From NCBI GenBank assembly GCA_002316315.1, contig DCDG01000023.1, positions 124,001-188,000 on the forward strand: a DNA stretch of 64,000 nt, written 5' to 3'. The notes under the pieces are model-generated. The model was not told the origin of the DNA. It saw nothing but the letters and a program-made list of their open reading frames with translations, and searched no databases. The first letter of the stretch is position 1. Every line of letters starts with the position of its first letter. Source of the stretch: Candidatus Aminicenantes bacterium UBA1061 (GTDB lineage: Bacteria > Acidobacteriota > Aminicenantia > Aminicenantales > Saccharicenantaceae). The translations under genes were made by a program, and so were the position numbers. Positions 45,872 through 54,294 of the stretch are shown here, one piece after another.

Positions 45872-48037
45872 TTATTTTATCCCCATTTCTCCCAGCAGGT
45901 AGCCGGCACCACCCAGTTCCTGCAGAATCCACAAAGCATATCTGATATCGACGCCAATTGATCGACTGAAATCATGGCTCCAGGTAAAATCATTGATAGT
46001 AGCTTCCCACGTCCGGTCAAAGTTGACTCCGACCAGTTCGCCATCAGCATTGATAATGGGGCTGCCGGAGTTGCCGCCGGTCGTATCAGCGCTGTAAAGC
46101 ATACAGACTGAAACAGTTTTTAGTTCAGGATTAGTGAATCGGCCGAATTCTTTCTGATTGATCAGCTCAAGAAGGGCAGGCGGTGTATCATAAGGTTCAC
46201 GGCCGGTGGTTTTTTCGACCACTCCCTGGACAGTGGTAAATGGCTTGTAGAAGACAGCATCCCTGGGCTCATAGCCTTCCACCCTGCCATAGGTCAAACG
46301 AAGAGTGCCATTGGCATCCGGTATAAACTGCTGGCCAAGAAATTCCTGTCGGATATCAACCAGTTTGGCCTGCAGTTCATCCAGCTGACCTTTTCTTGTC
46401 CGGTTGGCTTCTTCCATTTTCAGGTATTCGGGATAAAGGGTTAGGGCCAGCTTCAGCATCGAATCATCAATTTGCTTCAGGTCAGCCGGCTTTCTGTCCC
46501 AGAGAGTATTGATAAATTCTAAATCCTGCATTCTGGTCTTCTTTAAGATGTCATTGGCAATTTCATCCAGATTGCTTCCACTCGAAACCAACTGCCTGAG
46601 TCCTTCAATTTTCTGATTGTCGGGAAGAGCCTTAGCTTTTTTTAGAAGCTCCTTAAAAATAGCTAAATCAGTTGGCAGGTAGAAACTTGTTCTCATAGTC
46701 AGCGGCAGCCGCTGTTTGATCCGGCTAAAATTCCTGTCCATATAAGCAGCATTTCTTTCCAGATCTGGCTTCTGACGCTCATGGGCAGCTTCCACCACGG
46801 TCATGGCGTTTTGAAATAAAATAACCGAGCGTCTTAAATTATCCAGAACAAAACTTCTGGGATAGCCAAGCTCCATTTCTTTGTAGATTTTTTCGAGAGA
46901 TGACAGGATCTCGCCATAAGCAGCCTGACGCTTCGGATCAGCCTGGATGAAAGCCTTCAGGGCCTCTTCCTCCTGCTGCTTTTGGGCCAAATAATTCAAG
47001 CGCTGGAGACCGGCCAGTTTGCCGCGATAATTTTTCATAGTGTTGGCCAGGCCTTTGATCCTTGAGTCGTGCTTGAGAGCTACCTCGCGGCTGGTTTTAC
47101 TCATCTCTTCCATCAGGTTAATCTGCCATTCATACCAGTCGGCCACGGCTGGCATCCGGACATTCTGCTCATAAGCTATGTAGCTGGCCGGCAGATGGCG
47201 GTAAGTGCGGCCAGGGTAGCCCAGCAGAAAAACAAAATCTCCCTCTTTGACTCCGGATGGATTTATCTTTAAATAAGTCTTGGGACGGAATGGCACGTTA
47301 TTCGGGCTGTATTCAGCCGGCTTTCCGTCAGGTCCGACATAAGCACGCATAAGGGTAAAATCACCGGTGTGACGCGGCCACATCCAGTTATCATCCTCTC
47401 CGCCAAAATTTCCAACAGCCAGCGGCGGCACATAAACCAGCCGAATGTCCCGGAGATTGGTGTAAAGAAACAACCAGTAGGACTTGCCCGGAAACATTTC
47501 GGCCACTTCGGCTCGTTTGCCTGGATTGGCCTTCTCGGCAGCAGCTACCAATTCCTTAATTTTTCTCTCAACAGCCTTGGTACGTTCAGCAGGACTCATT
47601 TTCTTTTTGACCACAGACAAAACTGCAGCTGAGACATCCTCAAATGATTCGGTAATGCGAGCAGTCTGACCAGCCGCCGGAATTTCCTCAGCTCTTGTCC
47701 TGGCCAGAAAACCGTTTTTAAGATAATCTTTTTCGGGGGTACTGGCCGCCTGCACCGAGCCAAAAGCCACATGATGGTTGGTGATAATCAGCCCCTCTTC
47801 AGAAATGAACGAACCTGTAGCTCCAAGCTGAACAACCGCATAGAGCAAGCTTTGTTTGGACGGGTCATAAATAAGAGAGGGATCCATCCTCAGCCCCTTC
47901 TCGTGCAAATTAAGCTTCTGAATTTCACTGAGCGGCCACATGCCCTCATCAGCCTGGACGGTTAAGCACAGGCTGGAAACAATTAAAAGCAGGACTAAAG
48001 TTGAAGTGACATTTTTGATGTTTATTAATTTTCTCAT
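45872..48037 (-). CDS. S46 family dipeptidyl-peptidase (DPP7/DPP11-like)
   Basis: A 721-residue exported serine peptidase that removes dipeptides from the N-terminus of oligopeptides. It starts behind GGAGG, and the signal peptide ends at LTVQA. The chymotrypsin-like domain has the catalytic His in LIITNHHVAFG, the acidic region GGEDDNWMWPRHTGDF, and the nucleophile in TTGGNSGSPIINADGELVGV. The helical domain expected for S46 separates them. The length matches the family (about 700-720). It acts in the periplasm and would feed amino-acid fermentation. Whether it prefers hydrophobic (DPP7) or acidic (DPP11) P1 residues cannot be read safely by eye. The mechanosensitive channel gene ends 25 bases upstream. 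Confidence 0.95.
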   Translation of the reverse strand: MRKLINIKNVTSTLVLLLIVSSLCLTVQADEGMWPLSEIQKLNLHEKGLRMDPSLIYDPSKQSLLYAVVQLGATGSFISEEGLIITNHHVAFGSVQAASTPEKDYLKNGFLARTRAEEIPAAGQTARITESFEDVSAAVLSVVKKKMSPAERTKAVERKIKELVAAAEKANPGKRAEVAEMFPGKSYWLFLYTNLRDIRLVYVPPLAVGNFGGEDDNWMWPRHTGDFTLMRAYVGPDGKPAEYSPNNVPFRPKTYLKINPSGVKEGDFVFLLGYPGRTYRHLPASYIAYEQNVRMPAVADWYEWQINLMEEMSKTSREVALKHDSRIKGLANTMKNYRGKLAGLQRLNYLAQKQQEEEALKAFIQADPKRQAAYGEILSSLEKIYKEMELGYPRSFVLDNLRRSVILFQNAMTVVEAAHERQKPDLERNAAYMDRNFSRIKQRLPLTMRTSFYLPTDLAIFKELLKKAKALPDNQKIEGLRQLVSSGSNLDEIANDILKKTRMQDLEFINTLWDRKPADLKQIDDSMLKLALTLYPEYLKMEEANRTRKGQLDELQAKLVDIRQEFLGQQFIPDANGTLRLTYGRVEGYEPRDAVFYKPFTTVQGVVEKTTGREPYDTPPALLELINQKEFGRFTNPELKTVSVCMLYSADTTGGNSGSPIINADGELVGVNFDRTWEATINDFTWSHDFSRSIGVDIRYALWILQELGGAGYLLGEMGIK

Positions 48038-48062
48038 CAGAACCTCCTGTTTATATTCTTTT

Positions 48063-48974
48063 TTAATTTTCTATTTTTTGGCTGGCTTTCTCTTCGACCA
48101 GCTTTATTCTCAGGGGAGCGGACTGACCCTGTTTGTCCTGACCAGGAAATAAAATCAGGTGAGGAAAAGAAATTGTGATACCCTTACGATCAAAAGCCTT
48201 TTTCAAACGGCGGTTGAATTCACGGCCTATTTCCCATTGTTTGCTCGGCTTGGTTGTTGTCCGAGCTCTGATGACTGAAGCAGAATTTTCAAAACGGTCA
48301 AGCCCGAGAATTTCCAGCGGGGACAGGATAGACTCAGAAAATTGCCGGTCTGTCCGCAGCTCTTCATCAACTTCTTTTAAGGTCTTGATGACTTCATCCA
48401 CATCTTCAAAATAATTTACAGCCACGTCAAAGACAAATTGAGAGTATTCTTTGGTCATATTAGTAACGACATCAATCAGGTTGTTTGGAACATAATGGAC
48501 GTTCCCGTCAACACTGCGCAGAACCGTCATCTTCAGGTTGAGCGATTCGACGACTCCGCTACGGCCAGCGACCTCAATGACATCTCCCACTCTGATCTGA
48601 TCCCAGAGAATGATAAAAAAACCATTGATGACATCTTTAATAAGGGACTGGGCAGCAAAGCTAATAGCCAGTCCGGCTACGCCGGCTGTGGCCAGTAAGG
48701 GGCCAATCTGAATGTCAAGGGCAGCCAGAACAGTCATAACCGCAACGATCACAATGAGGCCATTAAGAAACTGTCTGATAAGGCCGGACAGGGTTCTGGC
48801 TCTTTTAAGCGATTCTTCATCTTCTCTCCCTTTAAGAAAGACCTTTTCCACACGCCTGGTTGCGCCGCGCGAGATGCGAGTCAAAACCATAACTACAGCA
48901 ACGATCAACAGGATCTTAAGGCCGGTGGTCAGCAGCCAGGTCAAGCCTTTTTGTAATAGTTCGGGTGTAAACAT
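48063..48974 (-). CDS. Small-conductance mechanosensitive channel (MscS family)
   Basis: A 303-residue inner-membrane protein that opens on membrane tension to release solutes. The start at 48974 follows GGAGGAG; a longer frame lacks a site. Three hydrophobic helices are followed by the pore-lining TM3 (LATAGVAGLAISFAAQSLIKD). The MscS beta domain follows (DQIRVGDVIEVAGRSGVVES, LRSVDGNVHYVPNNLI), then a soluble alpha/beta C-terminus (TKPSKQWEIGREFNRRLKKAF). The length is close to E. coli MscS (286). Confidence 0.95.
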   Translation of the reverse strand: MFTPELLQKGLTWLLTTGLKILLIVAVVMVLTRISRGATRRVEKVFLKGREDEESLKRARTLSGLIRQFLNGLIVIVAVMTVLAALDIQIGPLLATAGVAGLAISFAAQSLIKDVINGFFIILWDQIRVGDVIEVAGRSGVVESLNLKMTVLRSVDGNVHYVPNNLIDVVTNMTKEYSQFVFDVAVNYFEDVDEVIKTLKEVDEELRTDRQFSESILSPLEILGLDRFENSASVIRARTTTKPSKQWEIGREFNRRLKKAFDRKGITISFPHLILFPGQDKQGQSAPLRIKLVEEKASQKIEN

Positions 48975-49375
48975 TTTTCTCCTCCTCCATATCGTTGGCA
49001 AAAAGATTTTAACACAGAGGATAAGGTTAAAAAATCCACGACTGAAGATTTTGGATTTTTTGAAGAAAAAAAGAGCAAAATAGGTAGAGAGGAATGGAAA
49101 TCAAAAATTATCCTGTTGCTCTAGAAGAGAATAAAAATCATCTGGCAAACGACATCGACTTCACACCGCACCTACACGACCTCTATTTTATTATTTGTCC
49201 ATTTCTGGAGAGTGGATGATAAAAGCAGGGATAGAGACAGAGGAGCTCAGTTTTATAATCACTCTAAAATTATGATCATTCTAAAGGCATAATGTAACTT
49301 CAGGAAAAGCGGGAAAGTCAAACCAACCTATCGCTCAATGCCCGGGCAAGGCCTGCCCCAATCAAAGCTATCTTA
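48975..49375. other. Intergenic region between MscS and the glycyl radical enzyme gene
   Basis: No gene seen. It is AT-rich, and at 49337-49360 has a small GC-rich hairpin (GGGCA-AGGCC-TGCCC). The right-hand part (from about 49330) resembles sequence inside the right end of the transposase element near 59595-59640, and leads into the solitary transposon end that follows. Confidence 0.4.
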
Positions 49376-49411
49376 TTGATATTACATAAAATCGCCTGGC
49401 CCGACCCCATT
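49376..49411 (+). repeat. Solitary RAYT-element end (REP-like)
   Basis: TGGCCCGACCCCATT (49397-49411), preceded by an AT-rich stretch like TTGATATTACATAAAATCGC, matches the ends of the transposase element at 58463 and 59708. It touches the stop codon (49413-49411) of the glycyl radical enzyme gene. No transposase is next to it. Confidence 0.75.
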
Positions 49412-51774
49412 TAGAAGCTCTCATGCTCGGTGCGGCGGATGATTTCGTCCTGAAGTTCTTTGGCACAGTCAACAAAATAATCGCTGTAACCAGCCACCCG
49501 GACAATCAGGTCTCTGTATTTTTCAGGGTGCTTTTGAGCATCACGCAGCGTCTCAGCTGTGACCACATTGAACTGAATATGATGACCCATCAGCCGGAAA
49601 TAAGAGCGAATTAAATCTTTGAGTTTTTCCAGACCTTCATCGTCAGCCAGCAATTGCGGGGTAAATTTTTGATTGAGGAGTGTTCCACCTGTTTTAATGT
49701 GATCGAGTTTCCCTTCTGATTTAATGACAGCTGTCGGGCCTTTTCTATCCATGCCTTGCACGGGTGAAATTCCTTCTGAGACCGGTTCGCTGGCCAGACG
49801 GCCATCAGGCGTGGCTCCTGTCACTTTGCCGAAATAAACGTGAACGGTAGTCGGCAAAAGGTTAATCCTGTATTTCCCACCACAGACAGTCGGCCGGTCA
49901 TCAATTAGATTGAAATAGAGGTCAAAAACACGTCTGGCCTGTTGATCAGCATAATCATCATCATTGCCAAACTTTGGAGTCTTGTTGATCAGACGGTCTC
50001 TTAATCGCTCATAACCTTTAAAGTTCTGGCTGAGGGCCTGGAGCATTTCGTCCATGGTCACTGTCTTCTGGTCAAAAACATTATATTTTAGAGAAGTCAG
50101 CATATCGGTAATGGTGCCGAGGCCGACGCCCTGAATGTATCTCGTGTTGTAGCGGGCACCGCCATTATGGTAATCCTTACCTTTAGCCACACAATCATCA
50201 ATAAATAATGACAGGAAAGGCGCCGGCAAGTAGGTCGCATAGAGTTTCTCGACAACATTATTTCCGCGGATTTTAATATCAATAAAATGCTTCATCTGCT
50301 GTTCAAGAGCTGATATCAGCTCTTCAAAGCTTCCGAATTTCCGCGGATCGCCAGTTTCCAGGCCGATCTTTTTACCTGTCCTGGGATCAATCCCATTATT
50401 CAGAGTGATTTCCAGCACCTTTGGCATGTTAAAATAACCGGTCAGAATATAAGCCTCGTGGCCAAAGGCACCAGCTTCAACACAGCCGCTTGACCCGCCC
50501 TGGCGGGCATCTTCCACGGTTTTTCCCTGGCGCATCAGTTCCTGGACAATGGCATCAGTGTTAAAGATGGAGGGCTGGCCAAAACCTGTCTTGACGATTT
50601 TCAGGGCTCTCAGAAGAAGTGAATCAGGGTTTTTGGCGCTCACCTGGACCATAGAACTCGGCTGAAGGAGCCTCATTTCCTCAATAACATCAAGAATTAA
50701 ATAGGACAGCTCATTGGCCCCATCGCTACCATCAGGCTTTAAACCGCCAACATTGATCAGGGCAAAATCAGTATAGGTGCCGCTTTCCTCAGCAGTCACT
50801 CCGACTTTAGGTGGCGCCGGCTGATTATTAAATTTAACCCAGAAAGCTTCGAGTAATTCTTTAGCCCGGTCCCTGGTCAAAGTTTCTTCTTCCAGGCCTT
50901 TTTTATAAAAGGGATACAGATTCTGGTCAAGGCGGCCAGGATTAAAAGAATCCCACGTATTATATTCTGTCGTCACGCCAACATGGACAAACCAGTAATA
51001 TTGCAATGCTTCCCAGAAATCACGTGGAGCATGAGTCGGTACCCACTCACAAACAGCGGCGATTTTTTCCAGCTCCTTTTTGCGCTGCGGACTCTTTTCC
51101 TCCGCCGCCAGACTTCTGGCCAGCTCAGCATATCGGCTGGCATAAATCATCAGGCCATCAGCAGCAATGGACATGGCTTCAAGTTCCTGCTGCTTATCGA
51201 GCGCTTCGGGGTCATTATAGAAATCAAGCCTGGCCAGCGACTCTTCTATATCTTTTTTAATATCAAGCAGCCCTTTTTTATAAATTTTATCGCCCAAAAC
51301 AGTATGCCCTGGTGTCCTCTGCTCCATAAATTCAGTAAAAATGCCAGCCTCATAGGCATCTTCCCATTCAGGCGTCATAGCAGCCAGCAGACGGTCGCGC
51401 ATTGACCGGCCACGCCAGAAAGGAATGACTTCATCGTGGTAAAGCTGAAGTGTCTCTTCGTCAACTGCGTAACTGGTTTTAGGTCTGGAATTTAAAATCT
51501 CCAGATCCTCCAGGCTGTGGCAGCAAACCTCTGGATAGGTCGGGCTGGCTTTATGAGCCGGGCCTCGCTCACCAACAATCAATTCGCCATCTTCAATGAA
51601 GATAGCCTTTTTCTGCATCAAATCCTTAAAAACCTGTGCTCGCTGAAGGGGGATTGAGGCTCGCTCAACCTCAGGATGGCGATAAGCCTCGGTTACAATT
51701 CTGGCCCTTTCGGAAGAGACAGACGGTTTGGCCTCTATCGAGCTTTCTCTTAATTTTTTAATCCGTTCATTCAT
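49411..51774 (-). CDS. hypD: Glycyl radical enzyme, probable trans-4-hydroxy-L-proline dehydratase (HypD-like)
   Basis: A 787-residue oxygen-sensitive enzyme of the pyruvate formate-lyase superfamily. The thiyl-radical Cys lies in GGSSGCVEAGAFG near residue 430, and the glycyl radical in RVAGYSDYF (Gly about 762). Family stretches such as MTPEWEDAYEAGIFTEFMEQ, APGHTV-type TPGHTVLGDKIYKKG, GGARYNTRYIQGVGLGTITD and GPTAVIKSEGKLDHIKTGGT resemble, from memory, clostridial HypD. HypD dehydrates 4-hydroxyproline to pyrroline-5-carboxylate. No proC lies nearby. Other subtypes (for example propanediol dehydratase-like) remain possible. Its activase gene is immediately upstream; GGAGGG before this ATG overlaps the activase stop, so translation is coupled. 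Confidence 0.85.
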   Translation of the reverse strand: MNERIKKLRESSIEAKPSVSSERARIVTEAYRHPEVERASIPLQRAQVFKDLMQKKAIFIEDGELIVGERGPAHKASPTYPEVCCHSLEDLEILNSRPKTSYAVDEETLQLYHDEVIPFWRGRSMRDRLLAAMTPEWEDAYEAGIFTEFMEQRTPGHTVLGDKIYKKGLLDIKKDIEESLARLDFYNDPEALDKQQELEAMSIAADGLMIYASRYAELARSLAAEEKSPQRKKELEKIAAVCEWVPTHAPRDFWEALQYYWFVHVGVTTEYNTWDSFNPGRLDQNLYPFYKKGLEEETLTRDRAKELLEAFWVKFNNQPAPPKVGVTAEESGTYTDFALINVGGLKPDGSDGANELSYLILDVIEEMRLLQPSSMVQVSAKNPDSLLLRALKIVKTGFGQPSIFNTDAIVQELMRQGKTVEDARQGGSSGCVEAGAFGHEAYILTGYFNMPKVLEITLNNGIDPRTGKKIGLETGDPRKFGSFEELISALEQQMKHFIDIKIRGNNVVEKLYATYLPAPFLSLFIDDCVAKGKDYHNGGARYNTRYIQGVGLGTITDMLTSLKYNVFDQKTVTMDEMLQALSQNFKGYERLRDRLINKTPKFGNDDDYADQQARRVFDLYFNLIDDRPTVCGGKYRINLLPTTVHVYFGKVTGATPDGRLASEPVSEGISPVQGMDRKGPTAVIKSEGKLDHIKTGGTLLNQKFTPQLLADDEGLEKLKDLIRSYFRLMGHHIQFNVVTAETLRDAQKHPEKYRDLIVRVAGYSDYFVDCAKELQDEIIRRTEHESF

Positions 51775-51776
51775 AT

Positions 51777-52682
51777 TTACCCTCCCTGTTTGGCAATCAG
51801 GCCCCGGTCTGTAAAATAGTTTATGGCACTATCGATTATAGCCTGAGACGGGGGCTCAAAAATTTCAAACTGGTCGCCCTGGTCAAGGCGACGAACTTTT
51901 TCCATACCGCCCTTATGGTAAGGCAGCACATTCAGCATCTTAACCGACTTTAACTCCAGCAAAAAATCAGCCATGGCCTTGAGATTCTCCAGGCCATCGT
52001 TGACCCCGGGTATAAGTGGAAATCGTATCCAGATGGGCTTGCCGGTTTTGTCCAGAGCCCTGAGATTCTTAAGAATAAGCCGATTGGAAACCCCAACAAA
52101 TTTTTTATGCTGCTCATCGTCCATGACTTTCAGGTCGAAAAGAACGAGATCCGACTTTTGAGCAATCCAGAGAAAAGTCTCTTCAGGTGCAAAGCCGGAA
52201 GTATCAAGAGCAACGTGAATACCGACCTGGCGCAACCGATCAATCAGGGCTTCAGCCAGCTCTGGCTGGAAAAGAGGTTCGCCACCGGTCAGGGTTACTC
52301 CTCCCCCAGATTGATCAAAAAAGATTCGATCCTTTTCTACCTCGGCCAGGATATCTTCAATGCTCATTTCCCGGCCGACCAGACTGATCGCCTCACGCTG
52401 GCAGACCTGCTCACAATCACCGCAGAGAGTACATCGTGAACGATCCACTACCACTTCTCCATCCTCTTTTTGAGCTAAAGCCCCGTATTTGCATGCACGG
52501 ACACAATCACCGCAGCGGGCACAGCGATTGGGCATAAGCATTAATTCTTTCTCCGGCGAAATGCCCTCAGGATTATGACACCATAGACAGTGCAGAGGAC
52601 AACCTTTAAAAAAGACGGTTGCCCTTATGCCCGGTCCATCATGGATGGCATAATGTTTCAGGTCAAAAATCATACCTTTCAT
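51777..52682 (-). CDS. Glycyl radical enzyme activase (radical SAM)
   Basis: A 301-residue radical SAM enzyme that generates the glycyl radical on its partner enzyme. The SAM-cluster motif is CPLHCLWC (Cx3Cx2C), after HYAIHDGPGIRATVFFKG, which is the activase signature. A two-cluster ferredoxin insert follows (CARCGDCVRACKYGA and CTLCGDCEQVCQREA), typical of activases of dehydratase-type glycyl radical enzymes. GGVTLTGGEPLFQ is also present. The stop is two bases before the start of the enzyme gene. An ATG three codons into the frame is an alternative start. Confidence 0.95.
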   Translation of the reverse strand: MKGMIFDLKHYAIHDGPGIRATVFFKGCPLHCLWCHNPEGISPEKELMLMPNRCARCGDCVRACKYGALAQKEDGEVVVDRSRCTLCGDCEQVCQREAISLVGREMSIEDILAEVEKDRIFFDQSGGGVTLTGGEPLFQPELAEALIDRLRQVGIHVALDTSGFAPEETFLWIAQKSDLVLFDLKVMDDEQHKKFVGVSNRLILKNLRALDKTGKPIWIRFPLIPGVNDGLENLKAMADFLLELKSVKMLNVLPYHKGGMEKVRRLDQGDQFEIFEPPSQAIIDSAINYFTDRGLIAKQGG

Positions 52683-52796
52683 TAAAGTTCTTCTTTTTCT
52701 GCCTTAAAATCCAGAACATAAGCTTGTCTTAATATCCTTTTCTCTGCACACCGAATATCCTGGCTCATATCCTTATGTTCTCGCACCTTTCTATAT

Positions 52797-52815
52797 CTGA
52801 TATATCACATATCAG
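52797..52815. promoter_or_regulatory. Palindrome inside the activase-hypD promoter (putative operator)
   Basis: CTGATATATCACATATCAG has 7-base arms around 5 bases and lies between and over the -10 and -35 of the promoter at 52799-52827. Its GATAT-N5-ATATC core is shared with the palindrome before the GH127-GH51 operon (30666-30684). A Crp/Fnr-like or GntR-like factor is possible. Confidence 0.55.
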
Positions 52816-52827
52816 AAGCTATGTCAA
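52799..52827 (-). promoter_or_regulatory. Candidate promoter of the activase-hypD operon
   Basis: On the minus strand, a perfect TTGACA (52827-52822), exactly 17 bases, then TATATC (52804-52799). It lies about 115 bases before the activase start. The overlapping palindrome suggests repression at this promoter. Confidence 0.6.
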
Positions 52828-53059
52828 TACATTTTCCTCTTATAATATTTATTATTTGCCTTTCGTAAATTGTATCTACATTATCTGCCCCGGTCATAGA
52901 TTCTTTTGCCAAGACTTTTTGTCTTTATATCTTTTTTTATTTTTTCAAACTATTCTGTAGTTTCCTCTCTTTTTTTACAAAGCTTATGCTAATCTTCTTT
53001 CTCCTGCCTTCCTTTTCTTTTGGTTAGTTTAATAACAGAGCCTGGGGTTTTTAGCTGCC

Positions 53060-54094
53060 TCAACGGCTTAAAAACCTGAAAATCGTCTTGCTCTGATAAA
53101 CCTCCCCTGGCCTGAGAACAGTTGAGGGGAAATGCGGCTGGTTTGGCGAATCAGGAAAATGCTGTGATTCAAGGCAGAAGGCTACCCTGGGCCCATAGGT
53201 TCTTCCACCTTTGCCTCTTATCGTCCCATCAAGAAAGTTACCCGAATAAAATTGAAGGCCGGGCTCAGTGGTCAGGAATTCAAGCAGCCGCCCGGACCCT
53301 GGTTCAAAAACCCTGGCCGCCAGAACCAACCCCCCTTGATTATCAAGAACATAATTATGATCATAGCCACCATGAACCTGATTTATTCTTTCCCCAATTT
53401 TTACTGGCTGGCAGAAATCAAAGGGGGTATCGGCCACCGCCTTTATTTCCCCGGTGGGAATGAGATTTTTATCCACAGGTGTATAAGCTGAAGCTATGAT
53501 TTGAAGTTCGTGGTCAAGAATATTATCTTTCTTCCCAGCCGACAGATTAAAGTAGCTGTGATTGGTCAGATTGAGGTGAGTTGGCCTGTCAGTTGTCGCC
53601 TGGTAAGAAATTTCAAGTTGATTGTTATCTGTCAAAAGATAAGTGACCTGGCAGAAAAGGTTGCCAGGATAACCTTCTTCACCATCAGGACTGAGATAGC
53701 TAAATTTAACTCCGGCCCCCGATGGCTGACTGAAGGGCTCGGCTTGCCAGATGACCTTGTCAAAGCCTTTGATTCCACCATGCAGATGATTCGGCCCGTC
53801 ATTTCTGGCCAGTTGATATGCCTGGCCGTCGAGAACAAAACGCCCCCCGGCGATTCTATTGGCGTATCGTCCAATAGTCGCTCCTATATATGGATTTGGC
53901 CCGAGATAACCGGCCAGAGAGTCAAAGCCGAGCACTACATCATCAAGCCGGCCTCTCCTATCAGGAACATAAAGAGAAACCAGTGTTGCTCCATAACTCA
54001 TAACCGTGGTTTTCGCCCCTTGATCGTTTTCTACCTGAAAAAACCTGACCGGCTGGCCCAGATAATCTTCTGTTCTGTTCTCTCTTATATTCAT
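53060..54094 (-). CDS. galM: Aldose 1-epimerase (galactose mutarotase)
   Basis: A 344-residue enzyme that interconverts alpha and beta anomers of sugars such as galactose or arabinose. It starts behind AAGGAG. Signatures are GATIGRYANRIAGGRF, NHLHGGIKGFDKVIW (catalytic His region), NLTNHSYFNLSAG, YDHNYVLDNQGG and LQFYSGNFLDG. The length is typical (about 340-350). No signal peptide is present, so it acts in the cytoplasm. It may support arabinose use by the araBDA-type genes, but lies 14 kb away. A palindrome precedes it. Confidence 0.95.
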   Translation of the reverse strand: MNIRENRTEDYLGQPVRFFQVENDQGAKTTVMSYGATLVSLYVPDRRGRLDDVVLGFDSLAGYLGPNPYIGATIGRYANRIAGGRFVLDGQAYQLARNDGPNHLHGGIKGFDKVIWQAEPFSQPSGAGVKFSYLSPDGEEGYPGNLFCQVTYLLTDNNQLEISYQATTDRPTHLNLTNHSYFNLSAGKKDNILDHELQIIASAYTPVDKNLIPTGEIKAVADTPFDFCQPVKIGERINQVHGGYDHNYVLDNQGGLVLAARVFEPGSGRLLEFLTTEPGLQFYSGNFLDGTIRGKGGRTYGPRVAFCLESQHFPDSPNQPHFPSTVLRPGEVYQSKTIFRFLSR

Positions 54095-54141
54095 TTTTGA
54101 TCTCCTTTTTATAATATGACCTGGAACATATTTTCTTAGGA

Positions 54142-54156
54142 TAATACCTGGTATTA
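54142..54156. promoter_or_regulatory. Perfect palindrome upstream of galM
   Basis: TAATACCTGGTATTA: 7-base arms around one base, 48 bases upstream of the galM ATG and next to a minus-strand TTGACT. It is probably a regulator site; which regulator is unknown, and it differs from the LacI-type sites at 34.5 kb. Confidence 0.5.
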
Positions 54157-54294
54157 AGTCAAAAAAATATCAGATTTTCGGTCAGAGCACAAATACTAAT
54201 TATAATTACATTAATGGAAGGAATGGTAACTGGGCGGTTTGACTCTCTCTTCCTGCCGCTATTGAAGCTAAAAAACCAAGTTAAAAATCAGTTT

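Larger units (their letters stand above)
52683..53059. other. Intergenic region with the activase-operon promoter
   Basis: About 375 AT-rich bases between the activase gene and galM, both on the minus strand. The right-hand 230 bases are T-rich on the plus strand and show no gene. The promoter and palindrome listed next are the only clear elements. Confidence 0.5.

Noticed and set aside
45581..45961. 126-codon plus-strand frame across the S46 peptidase 3' end
   Set aside because: It overlaps the peptidase coding sequence antisense and shows no protein features.
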